Shown here piece after piece: positions 42,279 through 50,703 of a DNA stretch of 53,728 nt. This stretch comes from JAZNQL01 sp045531205 (GTDB taxonomy: Bacteria; Bacillota; Clostridia; UMGS1883; UMGS1540), in the NCBI GenBank assembly GCA_045531205.1, contig JAZSDN010000031.1, forward strand, positions 1 to 53,728, in the 5' to 3' direction. The stretch's first letter is position 1; the number at the start of each line of letters is the position of its first letter. The notes beneath the pieces were generated by a model, which ran no database searches, was not told the origin of the DNA, and saw only the letters and a program-made list of their open reading frames with translations. The position numbers and the translations under genes were made by a program.

Positions 42279-42545
42279 TTATTTTTTCTCTAATTTTTTT
42301 TCATATTCGGCAAGCTGAACAGAATCTGCAGCTTCCCACTCCTTCGCAATATCAAGGTTGATATTGCCCATCTCTTCATATCCTTTTTTTAAATTTTCGT
42401 ATGAATTCAAGCGATTCTTAAGCTTTATATAATGCATAGCAGCATTACGCAAAAAATCGCTTCTGCCCTTTCCATCTTGTAATGAATCAATTTGCCCGAT
42501 TAAATCTTCGGGCATATTTACAGTTATTTTTTTATTTTTCGGCAA
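42279..42545 (-). CDS. ndoAI: Ribbon-helix-helix antitoxin, EndoAI-like
   Basis: This 88-residue antitoxin has an N-terminal ribbon-helix-helix DNA-binding domain (KKITVNMPEDLIGQIDSLQ, then GRSDFLRNAAMHYI). A C-terminal helical, acidic tail (INLDIAKEWEAADSVQLAEYE) would bind the toxin. A TTG start at 42545 is proposed, with AAGGGG ten bases upstream. A GTG at 42554 is too close to that site, and an ATG at 42584 has no site. It probably represses its own operon together with the toxin. Confidence 0.85.
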   Translation of the reverse strand: MPKNKKITVNMPEDLIGQIDSLQDGKGRSDFLRNAAMHYIKLKNRLNSYENLKKGYEEMGNINLDIAKEWEAADSVQLAEYEKKLEKK

Positions 42546-42582
42546 AACGCTCACGCCCCTTACTATAATTTGTGTAAATAGC

Positions 42583-42599
42583 ATACTTTTTCGCAGTAT
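42583..42599. promoter_or_regulatory. Possible autoregulatory site of the toxin operon
   Basis: ATACT-N7-AGTAT is an inverted repeat just downstream of the expected transcription start, where an EndoAI/EndoA repressor could bind. The arms are short, so confidence is low. Confidence 0.35.
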
Positions 42600-42611
42600 A
42601 ATCTAAATAAA

Positions 42612-42640
42612 ATTATAAACCATGCGCCGTTTTGCGTCAA
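42612..42640 (-). promoter_or_regulatory. Toxin-antitoxin operon promoter
   Basis: On the minus strand TTGACG (42640-42635) and TATAAT (42617-42612) are 17 bp apart. It would transcribe ndoAI, ndoA and the XRE/S24 gene. A 14-bp perfect palindrome (AAAACTTAAGTTTT, 42675-42688) lies about 35 bases upstream. Confidence 0.8.
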
Positions 42641-42741
42641 ATGTATTTTCTGGCACCGTTTCCGGTATGTAGAAAAAACTTAAGTTTTAAAGTTATTCTG
42701 CACAAAAAAAGGGCAATTCATACACAAAAAGGCAATAATTT

Positions 42742-44172
42742 TCAGAAAATATCTTTGATGCAGTCAATAATGTCGTCGGGATTTACAGAGTATTCCCCAA
42801 ACCTTTCGGCACACCTTTGTCCCGCCAAAGAGTGGAGTAAAACCCCTGCCCGTGCAGAAAGGAGTGAATCGCATCTTGCTGCAAGTGCAGCAATAATCCC
42901 AAGTAAAATATCACCGCTGCCGCCCTTTGCAAGTGCGGGACAGCCTACGGGATTTATATATGTTTCCCCTTTTCCTGCTATAACTGTATAGGCTCCTTTA
43001 AGAACCGTCACAACATTATATTCATTCGAAAACTCTTCTGCTACACAAACTCTGTTTTCTGTAATATATTCAGGGGTAAGACCTGTAAGCCTTGCCATTT
43101 CGCCAATGTGCGGAGTGATTATAACATTGGCATTTGTATTTTTTAAAACAGAAATATCGTGGCTTAAAGCATTTAAAGCATCAGCATCTATTATAAGATT
43201 TCCCGAATAGTTTTCAAGAATATTTTTTAGGGCTTCAAAGGTTTTTTCAGTATCACCCATTCCGCAGCCTATGGCAACAGAGTCTGCATTTTTTGGTAAA
43301 GAAGAACTGCACATTGCCCCTGTAAGCTTTTCCATCATAATGGGTAAAAGCCCTTCCGGAACAACGCATGTTACAAGCCCTGCTCCAGAGCGAAGGGCAG
43401 CACTTGATGTCATATATGGTGCACCCAGCATCCCTACAGAACCGCCAACAATACAAACCCTTCCCATATTCCCTTTGTGGGAAGCAATACTTTTACGGGG
43501 AAAAGCCTCTTTTAAAATTTCTTTCCCTGTAAGATATCTTTTGTTTTCAGAATCCATATCTGGCACCGAAATATCGGCAACAATTATTTCCCCTGTAAAA
43601 TCGGCAGATAAAGGGGAATAAAGCCCAAGCTTCGGGAAGGCAAAAGTAACCGTTTTGTCAGCCTTAACGGCTATAGAACAAACCCTGCCCGTGTCTGCGT
43701 TTATACCGCTTGGAATATCAACCGAAAGCACAAAAGCATCCATTGAATTTATACATTCTATTGCATCGCGGTACAAACCGTCAACCTCACCGCGAATACC
43801 TGTCCCCAAAAGAGCATCAACAATAACATCGGCTTTGTATTTTTCGTTTTTGTCAAAAAAAACAATGGGAACACCAAGATTTTTTAAAACATCAAAATTC
43901 ATTTTGGCATCGCCCGCAAAAGTTTCTGCCAAAGTCACAACAGTTACAGTTATTTTTTTTAAGAAAAGCTTTCTTGCAATGGCAAAACCGTCACCGCCAT
44001 TTAAACCTTTTCCGCAAAAAACCAAAACAGATGAAGGGTTTTCTTTAAGTATTTCATCCACACAGGCATTTGCGGCATTTTCCATTAAAACAGCCCCGGG
44101 GAGTCCCATTTTTATAGCAGCACCATCAAGCTCTTTTGATTCAGCCGCACTTACAATTCTATATGTTTTCAT
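42742..44172 (-). CDS. nnr: Bifunctional NAD(P)HX epimerase/dehydratase
   Basis: This enzyme repairs hydrated NAD(P)H. The 476-residue protein is the fused form. The N-terminal NnrE epimerase domain (1-210) has LMENAANACVDEI, CGKGLNGGDGFAIARKLF and DALLGTGIRGEV. The C-terminal NnrD dehydratase domain (about 225-476) has NMGRVCIVGGSVGMLGAPYM, NVIITPHIGEMARLTGL and the ATP/ADP-site LAKGGSGDILLGIIAAL. Its start overlaps the DUF6106 gene by 14 bases. It is the last gene of a long minus-strand operon. No terminator hairpin is obvious in the 100 bases after it. Confidence 0.94.
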   Translation of the reverse strand: MKTYRIVSAAESKELDGAAIKMGLPGAVLMENAANACVDEILKENPSSVLVFCGKGLNGGDGFAIARKLFLKKITVTVVTLAETFAGDAKMNFDVLKNLGVPIVFFDKNEKYKADVIVDALLGTGIRGEVDGLYRDAIECINSMDAFVLSVDIPSGINADTGRVCSIAVKADKTVTFAFPKLGLYSPLSADFTGEIIVADISVPDMDSENKRYLTGKEILKEAFPRKSIASHKGNMGRVCIVGGSVGMLGAPYMTSSAALRSGAGLVTCVVPEGLLPIMMEKLTGAMCSSSLPKNADSVAIGCGMGDTEKTFEALKNILENYSGNLIIDADALNALSHDISVLKNTNANVIITPHIGEMARLTGLTPEYITENRVCVAEEFSNEYNVVTVLKGAYTVIAGKGETYINPVGCPALAKGGSGDILLGIIAALAARCDSLLSARAGVLLHSLAGQRCAERFGEYSVNPDDIIDCIKDIF

Positions 44173-44686
44173 CCAAAGTCACCTTGCTCGGAATAATTTT
44201 TTTGATGTTTTTAAGCATTGTTTCATTGGGCTCAAAAATAAGACATAAAGTTTCGCCATCCTGCTCAAAAATTGCAAAATAGTTTCTTGGATTTTCGCGG
44301 TATGAAGAATAATCCAAAACTCTGCTGTAACGGTATTCCTTTATATAACCGCCGCTGTTTGCAGGAGCTAAAACCTCAAAATCCTTGCAGTCAACAGTTA
44401 AAAGTCTTTTTCTTTTTCTTCTTCCCAAAATTGTATCAATGTCTATAAAGCTGTCGGTAAGAATATATTCATATTCAACATTCTGATAAATAAAGGCAAA
44501 ATATGCAAGATATAAAGTTCCTACATAAAGTGCACTTGTTAAAATCATAATGTTACCTATAAGACCTACAATTAAAGGTATGCAAACAAAAAACATTGTA
44601 AGAACAGCTAAGATTATAAGAAATATAGTAGCATACTCTTTAAATCCCTTTTCCTTTTTAACAATATACTCTACAAAAACGTCCAT
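44159..44686 (-). CDS. DUF6106-like membrane protein
   Basis: This 175-residue protein has two adjacent hydrophobic helices (about 19-38 and 42-66). A soluble domain (about 70-175) begins VEYEYILTDSFIDIDTILGRRKRKR and may have a pleckstrin-like fold. The start MDVFVEYIVKKEKGFKEY is typical of the DUF6106 family as I recall it; its function is unknown. The ATG at 44686 is chosen because AAAGGAGGA precedes it. A longer frame runs into the neighbouring gene without a site. It overlaps nnr by 14 bases. Confidence 0.72.
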   Translation of the reverse strand: MDVFVEYIVKKEKGFKEYATIFLIILAVLTMFFVCIPLIVGLIGNIMILTSALYVGTLYLAYFAFIYQNVEYEYILTDSFIDIDTILGRRKRKRLLTVDCKDFEVLAPANSGGYIKEYRYSRVLDYSSYRENPRNYFAIFEQDGETLCLIFEPNETMLKNIKKIIPSKVTLDENI

Positions 44687-44699
44687 AAAAAATCCTCCT

Positions 44700-45470
44700 T
44701 TATTTTTCAAAAAGCTTTGTGTTTCGTAAAAGTACACTTTTTCCCCTGAAAGAAAAAGCATAGCCTGAATATTTTTTATTAAAACTTTCCAAAACATCAC
44801 TGTTTTTTAAAGTTGTAATTCTGTCTTCATAAAATTCGCATAGCGGTGTCAATTCAGAATTTTCGTTATGCGGGCAAACCTTCTGGCAAATATCACAGCC
44901 CCATAAAAGCCCGCTTTTTAACATAATTTCCTCTTCAAACGGGGTAAGCTCTCCCTTTTTTTGCGAAATGTGGGAAGCACATCTTGAAAAATCACAGTCA
45001 GAAAAAACATCCCCCGGACAAGCCTCTTTACACTTACCGCAACCAAAACATTTTTTTTGCAAGGGCAAGTCTGCCTCAAGGTCAAGATTTGTTTCAATGT
45101 ATCCTATAAAAAAATATGAGCCATACCTTTCGTTTATAAGCAGATTATTTTCCCCAATAAAACCAAGCCCTGCATTAAAAGCAGTAAGCCTGTCATTTCC
45201 TCCGCCCGTGTCAACAAAAAGCTTTGTTATGCAGCAAGGCTCAAGAGTTTTTATATATTCTTCAATTTTTTTAAGATAATTCTTTACAATTATGTGATAG
45301 TCCGGGCTTCTTGCATATAAAGAAATATTTCCCTTTTCACTATCGGCAGTTTTGTAAGGGAAAAGACAAACAACCGCAGACTTAAACTCTGAATTTTCTC
45401 TTTTTATCCTTGCAATTCCTGCTTCTGTTATTAAAAGCGAGTGAATAAAACTTAAAATTTTATCTTTCAT
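44700..45470 (-). CDS. Short QueG-like iron-sulfur protein
   Basis: This 256-residue protein is related to epoxyqueuosine reductase QueG. It has the DUF1730-like region (FVDTGGGNDRLTAFNAGLGF, where QueG has the cobalamin-side loop). It also has GENNLLINERYGSYFFIGYI, then a double 4Fe-4S ferredoxin module CFGCGKCKEACPGDVF and CDICQKVCPHN. It is shorter than typical QueG (over 300 residues) and lacks the C-terminal HEAT extension. It also starts closer to the core than usual. Reduction of epoxyqueuosine in tRNA wobble positions is likely but not certain. It lies 18 bases after comF. Confidence 0.75.
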   Translation of the reverse strand: MKDKILSFIHSLLITEAGIARIKRENSEFKSAVVCLFPYKTADSEKGNISLYARSPDYHIIVKNYLKKIEEYIKTLEPCCITKLFVDTGGGNDRLTAFNAGLGFIGENNLLINERYGSYFFIGYIETNLDLEADLPLQKKCFGCGKCKEACPGDVFSDCDFSRCASHISQKKGELTPFEEEIMLKSGLLWGCDICQKVCPHNENSELTPLCEFYEDRITTLKNSDVLESFNKKYSGYAFSFRGKSVLLRNTKLFEK

Positions 45471-45488
45471 TTTTTAAAACCTTTAAAA

Positions 45489-46208
45489 TCAGTATTTTGG
45501 AGTTGCCGCAACAGCAATGCCGTAAACCTTTTTAGCACCTGCACGCTTTAAAATGCGTGAACATTCCGAAATAGTTGCACCCGTAGTTATAATGTCATCA
45601 ACAAGCAAAATATTTAAACCCTTTATATCGGAAGGCTTTAACACTTCAAAAAGACCTTTTACAAGCTTTTTTCTGTTTTTGTGCTTTTGACTTGATAAAG
45701 GTTTTGAATACCTTGTACACCGCAGGCTTTTCATAAGCGGTCTGCCCGTCATTTCTGATAAATACTCTGCAATAAGCTCCGACTGATTATATCCTCTCTC
45801 GCCAAGCCTTACAGGATGCAACGGAATAAAGCTAATAACATCAATGTCATTGTAAATGTCATCAAAAGAATTAAGCTCTAAAAGCATACACGAAGCAAAT
45901 GTGCGGGCATAGGATTTTGCCCTGTGGAATTTATATTTTACCAACGCCGATTTTATTTTTCCCTTGTATGCAAAAGGAGAAAGTACCTTGTCAAAATACC
46001 TCTTTTTACGGCAACGCGGACAAAGCATATCGCCATACACCGCGTCAATGGGAGTTGAACATTTTTTGCACCTGTTTTGAACATTTGCCTTTTCTCTTTC
46101 AAAACAACTTTGACAAATCCGCAAATATGGAGTGTCAAGGTCTTTTTCGCAACAAATACATTTAACGGGGAATATAAAGGCTAAAATCTTTCTTAAAAAT
46201 TCAAGCAC
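45489..46208 (-). CDS. comF: ComF family phosphoribosyltransferase-like protein
   Basis: ComF is needed for DNA uptake in competent bacteria. The 239-residue protein has an N-terminal zinc-finger-like region with four CxxC pairs (CICCEKD, CQSC, CKKC, CPRC). A type I phosphoribosyltransferase domain follows, including FIPLHPVRLGERGYNQSELI and the PRPP-binding ILLVDDIITTGAT (about 199-211). A GTG start lies eight bases inside recD2. With comEC elsewhere in the window it points to at least part of a competence machine. Confidence 0.9.
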   Translation of the reverse strand: MLEFLRKILAFIFPVKCICCEKDLDTPYLRICQSCFEREKANVQNRCKKCSTPIDAVYGDMLCPRCRKKRYFDKVLSPFAYKGKIKSALVKYKFHRAKSYARTFASCMLLELNSFDDIYNDIDVISFIPLHPVRLGERGYNQSELIAEYLSEMTGRPLMKSLRCTRYSKPLSSQKHKNRKKLVKGLFEVLKPSDIKGLNILLVDDIITTGATISECSRILKRAGAKKVYGIAVAATPKY

Positions 46209-48384
46209 CAGCCATCATCTCCAGCCGTTCTTTTAAAGAAGAAAATCTTACCGATTGCTTTTTATTTTTAATCATTGTTTCCAAAATGTCCTCTCTGCCC
46301 ACAAAAACGGCAAGCCGTTTTGCACGGGTAAGAGCCGTGTATAAAAGGTTGCGGTTTAAAAGCTGGGGAGCACACTGAAAAAGCGGAATTATAACAGCAT
46401 TAAATTCGCTGCCCTGACTTTTGTGTACAGTTACAGCATAAGCCTGCTCTAAATCTCCTAAATTATCAAAAGGATATTTTACAAGCCTTTCGCCGTCAAA
46501 GAGAATATGCATCTCGGCAGTTTTAAAGTTTATAAGCTCTATAACGCCTATGTCCCCGTTAAAAACACCTTCTCCTTCGGCGTCCTGGCTTTCCCATTTT
46601 ATGTTGTAATTATTTTTGGTCTGCATAACCTTATCGCCTTCACGAAATGTGATACCGCCCGAAACCTTTTCCGATTTTTCCTTTGAAGGCGGATTTAAAA
46701 CCTTTTGAATTTCACGGTTTAACTCTGTAACCCCAAGCAAGGTCTTTCGTGAAGGTGTTATAATTTGTATATCCGAAAACGGGTCAAACCCGTAAGTCTT
46801 TTTAAGTCTTGTTGAGTATATACTCATTATTTCGTTTTTTATTTCTTCGGCAGTATTCTTTTTTATAAAAAAGAAGTCCTTTGTCTTATCGTCTGTTGAA
46901 GGCTTTTCGCCCCTGTTTATTTTGTGAGCATTTGTAACTATAAGACTTTCAGCCGCCTGACGGTAAATGTGCGTTAAAAAACAAACAGGCACAACACCGC
47001 TTTGCACAATGTCACTCAAAACATTACCAGCACCGACTGAAGGAAGCTGGTCTGCATCGCCTATCATAATAATCTGTGCACCTGGCTTTAGGGCAGATAA
47101 AAGCGAGTTCATCAAAACTATATCCACCATACTCATTTCGTCAACTAAAATAACATCCTCTTCAAGCGGATAAAGTGAATTTCGGGTAAAGACTTGCGTG
47201 TCATCGTCAGAAAAATTTATTTCAAGCAAGCGGTGAATAGTTTTAGCCTCAATACCGCATACTTCCGAAAGCTTTTTTGCCGCTCTGCCCGTGGGTGCAC
47301 AAAGAGCAACCCGCAAATTAGCCTTTGAAAGAGTATAAATAATCGCATTTACAATTGTGGTTTTACCTGTACCCGGACCGCCCGTTATAACACAAGCACC
47401 ATAGCTTGTAGCGGTACGGCAGGCAGTAATCTGTTCGTCAGATAAAGTTATTTTTTCATTTGCACTCGAAAAAATGTGTGCCGATTTTTCTATTTCAAGA
47501 GGGTCGTGCTTTTCGCTTGCCAAAACGCAAAGCCTGCGAGCCGCCTCCTGCTCTGCAAGAAAAATATTGGGCAGATACAGGTTTTCCGAAAACTGACGCA
47601 GCTTTCCCTCAAAAATAAGCGAAGTAATTGCATTTTCTATTAAAAGAGTATCGGCAGACAAAATTTTAGCCGAGTATTCTGTAAGCAAATCGTGGGGAAG
47701 ACAGCTGTCACCGTTAGCGGCATACTGTGAAAGAACATATAAAACCCCATTTTTAAGTCTTTCAGAGTCTGTAAGCTCTACACCCATCTTCATTGCAATT
47801 TTATCTGCACTCTTAAATCCTATACCGTGAATCTGGCAAAGAGAATATGGGTTTTCCTTAATTTTTGCAACCGAGGAAAGCCCAAACTTGTTATAAACCT
47901 TTATAGCAAAATTTGCAGTTATTTCATACTCTGCCAAAAACATAATTATCCCCTGCAAAACCTGCTTGTCCAAAAATGCACTCTGCATTTTGTAAGCCTT
48001 GTCAAGACTTATCCCGCGTATTGTAGCAAGCTCTTTAGGATTATCACGAATAATATCCAAAGCTTTTTCGCCAAATTTATTTACTATTTTTACGGCAGTA
48101 GCAGGGCCTATACCACGTATTATGCCCGAAGATAGGTATAAAAGAATTTGCCCCTCGGTGGAAGGTAAAACTTTTTCGTAAGAAATAACCTTTATCTGCT
48201 CGCCGTACTCGGGGTGCTGTACCTTTTTTCCTTCAACCCTTATATTTTCACCGCAAACAAGACCCGGCATATTTCCAACCAAAGTAATAAGAACACCGTC
48301 TGCGTCAATGTCGCAGACGATGTAACCTGTTGATTCATTTGAATATATTATTTCAGAAACAATACCTTCAATAATTTCGTTCAC
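46201..48384 (-). CDS. recD2: RecD2-type ATP-dependent DNA helicase
   Basis: RecD2 is a 5'-3' superfamily 1B helicase without RecBC partners, acting in DNA repair and fork maintenance. The 727-residue protein has an N-terminal OB-like domain (1-80) and helix-hairpin-helix repeats (about 85-200, SSGIIRGIGPATAVKI, IHGIGFKSADKIAM). The helicase core has ITGGPGTGKTTIVNAI (Walker A), VILVDEMSMVD (Walker B), GDADQLPSVGAG, and a C-terminal YAVTVHKSQGSEF. GTG start behind GGAGATT. It overlaps comF by eight bases. Confidence 0.95.
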   Translation of the reverse strand: MNEIIEGIVSEIIYSNESTGYIVCDIDADGVLITLVGNMPGLVCGENIRVEGKKVQHPEYGEQIKVISYEKVLPSTEGQILLYLSSGIIRGIGPATAVKIVNKFGEKALDIIRDNPKELATIRGISLDKAYKMQSAFLDKQVLQGIIMFLAEYEITANFAIKVYNKFGLSSVAKIKENPYSLCQIHGIGFKSADKIAMKMGVELTDSERLKNGVLYVLSQYAANGDSCLPHDLLTEYSAKILSADTLLIENAITSLIFEGKLRQFSENLYLPNIFLAEQEAARRLCVLASEKHDPLEIEKSAHIFSSANEKITLSDEQITACRTATSYGACVITGGPGTGKTTIVNAIIYTLSKANLRVALCAPTGRAAKKLSEVCGIEAKTIHRLLEINFSDDDTQVFTRNSLYPLEEDVILVDEMSMVDIVLMNSLLSALKPGAQIIMIGDADQLPSVGAGNVLSDIVQSGVVPVCFLTHIYRQAAESLIVTNAHKINRGEKPSTDDKTKDFFFIKKNTAEEIKNEIMSIYSTRLKKTYGFDPFSDIQIITPSRKTLLGVTELNREIQKVLNPPSKEKSEKVSGGITFREGDKVMQTKNNYNIKWESQDAEGEGVFNGDIGVIELINFKTAEMHILFDGERLVKYPFDNLGDLEQAYAVTVHKSQGSEFNAVIIPLFQCAPQLLNRNLLYTALTRAKRLAVFVGREDILETMIKNKKQSVRFSSLKERLEMMAGA

Positions 48385-48394
48385 GGTAAATCTC

Positions 48395-48661
48395 CTATAA
48401 AGACTTTATTCCGTAGGCAGTGTTAATAAGATTCTGTTCCCCCTCCGGAATATTTAAAATAAAAATTTCGGCATTATCAAAGTATCTGTCAGCCGCAAGC
48501 CTTGCCGCCATAGCGGCATTTTCCGAAACGCCCGGCTTATTTTCTGCATCTATTATTATTTTAACAGGAAGCTTTGTAGCTATTTTTACCTGACGTATCA
48601 GCAAAAAAATAAGACAGATAAGTACAAGTGATAAAATTGCCGACACAATATAAGCTTGCAT
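48395..48661 (-). CDS. Small single-pass membrane protein, 88 aa, unknown
   Basis: No family is recognised. The 88-residue protein has one N-terminal hydrophobic helix (about 4-24, IVSAILSLVLICLIFLLI). A soluble part includes LPVKIIIDAENKPGVSENAA and YFDNAEIFILNIPEGEQNLI, which looks alpha/beta. The ATG at 48661 is used because AAGGGGGTA precedes it; a longer frame to 48694 is inside a palindrome without a site. It is between metK and recD2, ten bases before the latter. This makes it a conserved-position candidate in the operon. Confidence 0.7.
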   Translation of the reverse strand: MQAYIVSAILSLVLICLIFLLIRQVKIATKLPVKIIIDAENKPGVSENAAMAARLAADRYFDNAEIFILNIPEGEQNLINTAYGIKSL

Positions 48662-48677
48662 AATGTATACCCCCTTG

Positions 48678-48694
48678 TTGACACTATATGTCAA
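48678..48694. promoter_or_regulatory. Palindrome between metK and the 88-aa gene
   Basis: TTGACA-CTATA-TGTCAA is a perfect inverted repeat with 6-base arms. Each arm also reads as a -35 hexamer. On the minus strand the nearest -10-like element (TATACA) is 19 bp away and too close to the start codon for a normal leader. An operator or RNA processing site is as likely as a promoter. Confidence 0.4.
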
Positions 48695-48708
48695 AGAGGA
48701 AAGAAGTG

Positions 48709-49845
48709 TTACTTCTGCAAAGCTTCAAGAATTTTGTCGGTCATATCGGTCTTTTCCCACGAAAATTCATTTCTGCCAAAATGTCCGTAAGCGGCAGTTT
48801 TGCCGAAAACGGGGTTGCGAAGACCTAAAGTTTCAATAATAGCCATGGGCTTAAAATCAAAAATTTTGCAAACTGCATCTGCAAGTTCTGTGTCACTGTA
48901 AGATGAAGTTCCAAACGAGTCAACTCTAACAGAAACAGGCTCTGCAACACCAATAGCGTAAGCTAGCTGAACCTCGCATTTTTTTGCAACGCCCGACGCT
49001 ACAATGTTTTTAGCAACATAACGTGCCATATAGCTTGCCGAACGGTCAACCTTTGTAGCATCCTTGCCCGAAAAAGCACCGCCGCCGTGACGTGCATAAC
49101 CGCCGTAAGTGTCTACAATTATTTTTCTGCCTGTAAGACCCGAGTCGCCGCAGGGACCGCCTATAACAAAACGGCCGGTGGGGTTTACAAATATCTTTGT
49201 ATTTTCGTCAAGAAGATTTGCGGGGATGATTTCCTTTATTACATATTTTATTATATTCTCGCGAATCTGTTCTGTTGATACATCTTCCGAATGCTGTGAA
49301 GAAATAACAACAGCCTCACAACGAACAGGTGTATCCCCGTCATATTCAATAGTAACCTGACTTTTGCCGTCGGGACGTAAATAGGGGAGTGTACCATCTT
49401 TCCTTACGTCTGTAAGTCTTTTTGCAAGCTTGTGGGCAAGTGATATGGGAAGAGGCATAAGCTCTTCTGTTTCGTCACAGGCAAACCCGAACATAAGACC
49501 CTGGTCGCCTGCACCCTCGTTGTCTACACCCATTGAAATATCGCCCGACTGCTCGTGAATACTTGATAAAACAGCACAGGTTTCGCAGTCAAAGCCTGCC
49601 TCCGAGCTTGTATATCCTATATCACGTACAGTTTTACGTACGATAGAGGGGATATCAACATAACACGATGTTGTTATTTCGCCCATTACCAAAATAAGAC
49701 CTGTAGTAGCAGTTGTTTCGCAGGCTACACGTGCAAATTTGTCGTGTTCCAAAATTGCGTCCAGAATATTGTCCGAAATCTGGTCGCATATTTTATCGGG
49801 ATGTCCTTCTGTTACCGATTCTGATGTAAAAAATTTTCTGTTCAT
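48709..49845 (-). CDS. metK: S-adenosylmethionine synthetase
   Basis: MetK makes S-adenosylmethionine from methionine and ATP. The 378-residue length is slightly short of the usual 380-395. It has FTSESVTEGHPDKICDQISD (5-24), DNEGAGDQGLMFGFACDET (about 109-127), TGRFVIGGPCGDSGLTGRKI, and the nucleotide/phosphate loop GGGAFSGKDATKVDRS. The ATG at 49845 is preferred over the TTG three codons upstream. There is no SAM riboswitch: the gene starts 18 bases after the small export protein and is probably expressed with it. Confidence 0.96.
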   Translation of the reverse strand: MNRKFFTSESVTEGHPDKICDQISDNILDAILEHDKFARVACETTATTGLILVMGEITTSCYVDIPSIVRKTVRDIGYTSSEAGFDCETCAVLSSIHEQSGDISMGVDNEGAGDQGLMFGFACDETEELMPLPISLAHKLAKRLTDVRKDGTLPYLRPDGKSQVTIEYDGDTPVRCEAVVISSQHSEDVSTEQIRENIIKYVIKEIIPANLLDENTKIFVNPTGRFVIGGPCGDSGLTGRKIIVDTYGGYARHGGGAFSGKDATKVDRSASYMARYVAKNIVASGVAKKCEVQLAYAIGVAEPVSVRVDSFGTSSYSDTELADAVCKIFDFKPMAIIETLGLRNPVFGKTAAYGHFGRNEFSWEKTDMTDKILEALQK

Positions 49846-49863
49846 AAAAATCAATCTCTTTCT

Positions 49864-50340
49864 TTAGAATAAGTTAATAATCCATTGTACTATTCCTGTG
49901 CCGCAACTCATAATAATGCCCGCACCCACAACACCTGAAACTATCGCAGGAACAGCATATTTGGGTTTTACTTCTAAAAGCGAAGCAATTATACTTCCTG
50001 TCCACGCACCCGTGCCGGGAAGGGGTATTGCAACAAAAAGGAAAAGAGCAAAAGAAGTGTACTTCATTATTTTTTCTCTGTTTTGTTCAGCTTTACGTTC
50101 AAACCTTTCAGCAAGAGGAGAAAGGAATTTTGTTTTTTTAAGCCAGCGTATTACAGGCTTTGCAAGCCACAGTATAAAAGGAACAGGAATACAGTTTGCA
50201 ATTACCGATACAATATATGTCGGTAAAAGCGGCAACCCAAGCCCTGCACCTATGGGAATAGCACCTCGCAATTCCACAATAGGAAGCATAGAGATAAAAG
50301 CAACATAAGCTTCCTTTATCAAAAAGCTTTTTATATCCAA
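49864..50340 (-). CDS. COG2426-type small multidrug export protein
   Basis: This 158-residue membrane protein is of the family annotated 'small multi-drug export' (COG2426). It has four to five hydrophobic segments. The family signatures are MLPIVELRGAIPIGAGLGLP (about 19-38) and FVAIPLPGTGAWTGSIIASLL (about 109-129). The frame extends upstream, but only through promoter sequence. A TTG at 50340 behind AAAGAAAGG gives the usual family length. The actual substrate is unknown, since the drug label rests on thin evidence. It is first gene of the metK-recD2-nnr operon. Confidence 0.82.
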   Translation of the reverse strand: MDIKSFLIKEAYVAFISMLPIVELRGAIPIGAGLGLPLLPTYIVSVIANCIPVPFILWLAKPVIRWLKKTKFLSPLAERFERKAEQNREKIMKYTSFALFLFVAIPLPGTGAWTGSIIASLLEVKPKYAVPAIVSGVVGAGIIMSCGTGIVQWIINLF

Positions 50341-50383
50341 AATAAAACCATACCTTTCTTTGGAAAAAATACATATATAATAT

Positions 50384-50412
50384 ATGTTACAATATAAGTG
50401 CCGATTTGTCAA
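50384..50412 (-). promoter_or_regulatory. Promoter of the eight-gene operon
   Basis: On the minus strand TTGACA (50412-50407) and TAACAT (50389-50384) are 17 bp apart. All downstream genes to nnr are separated by 47 bases at most or overlap, so this promoter may drive all of them. Confidence 0.7.
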
Positions 50413-50574
50413 TAGCAGCATAAGAAAAGAAATGTGTAAACAAAAAATTAACAAAAATAAATAACTGTTGCAAAAAAGGTAAATAAATGATATACTAAAA
50501 ACCGAAAAAAAGGCAAAATTAAATAGAGAAAAAAGCATATAGGCAAAAAAATAAAAAATTTTTTAAAAAAGTTA

Positions 50575-50603
50575 TTGACTTTAGTGAAAAAATGTGATAT
50601 TAT
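50575..50603 (+). promoter_or_regulatory. tRNA operon promoter
   Basis: TTGACT (50575-50580) and TATTAT (50598-50603) are 17 bp apart and end 18 bases before tRNA-Thr. The preceding 50 bases are very A/T-rich. Confidence 0.8.
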
Positions 50604-50621
50604 ATCACTCGTGTCAGAAAC

Positions 50622-50697
50622 GCTGGTGTAGCTCAACAGGTAGAGCAGCTGATTTGTAATCAGCAGGTCGCGGGTTCGAATCCCATCACCAGCTCCA
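50622..50697 (+). tRNA. tRNA-Thr (anticodon TGT)
   Basis: This is a complete 76-base cloverleaf. Acceptor arms are GCTGGTG and CACCAGC with an encoded CCA. The D arm is GCTC...GAGC. The anticodon stem GCTGA/TCAGC encloses loop TTTGTAA with anticodon TGT. The T-loop is GGTTCGAATCC. It would decode ACA and related Thr codons and is the substrate of ThrS in this window. Confidence 0.97.
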
Positions 50698-50703
50698 TGA
50701 TAC

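Noticed and set aside
49846..49863. SAM riboswitch before metK
   Set aside because: The upstream gap is 18 bases, far too short, and no S-box motif is seen in the operon leader.
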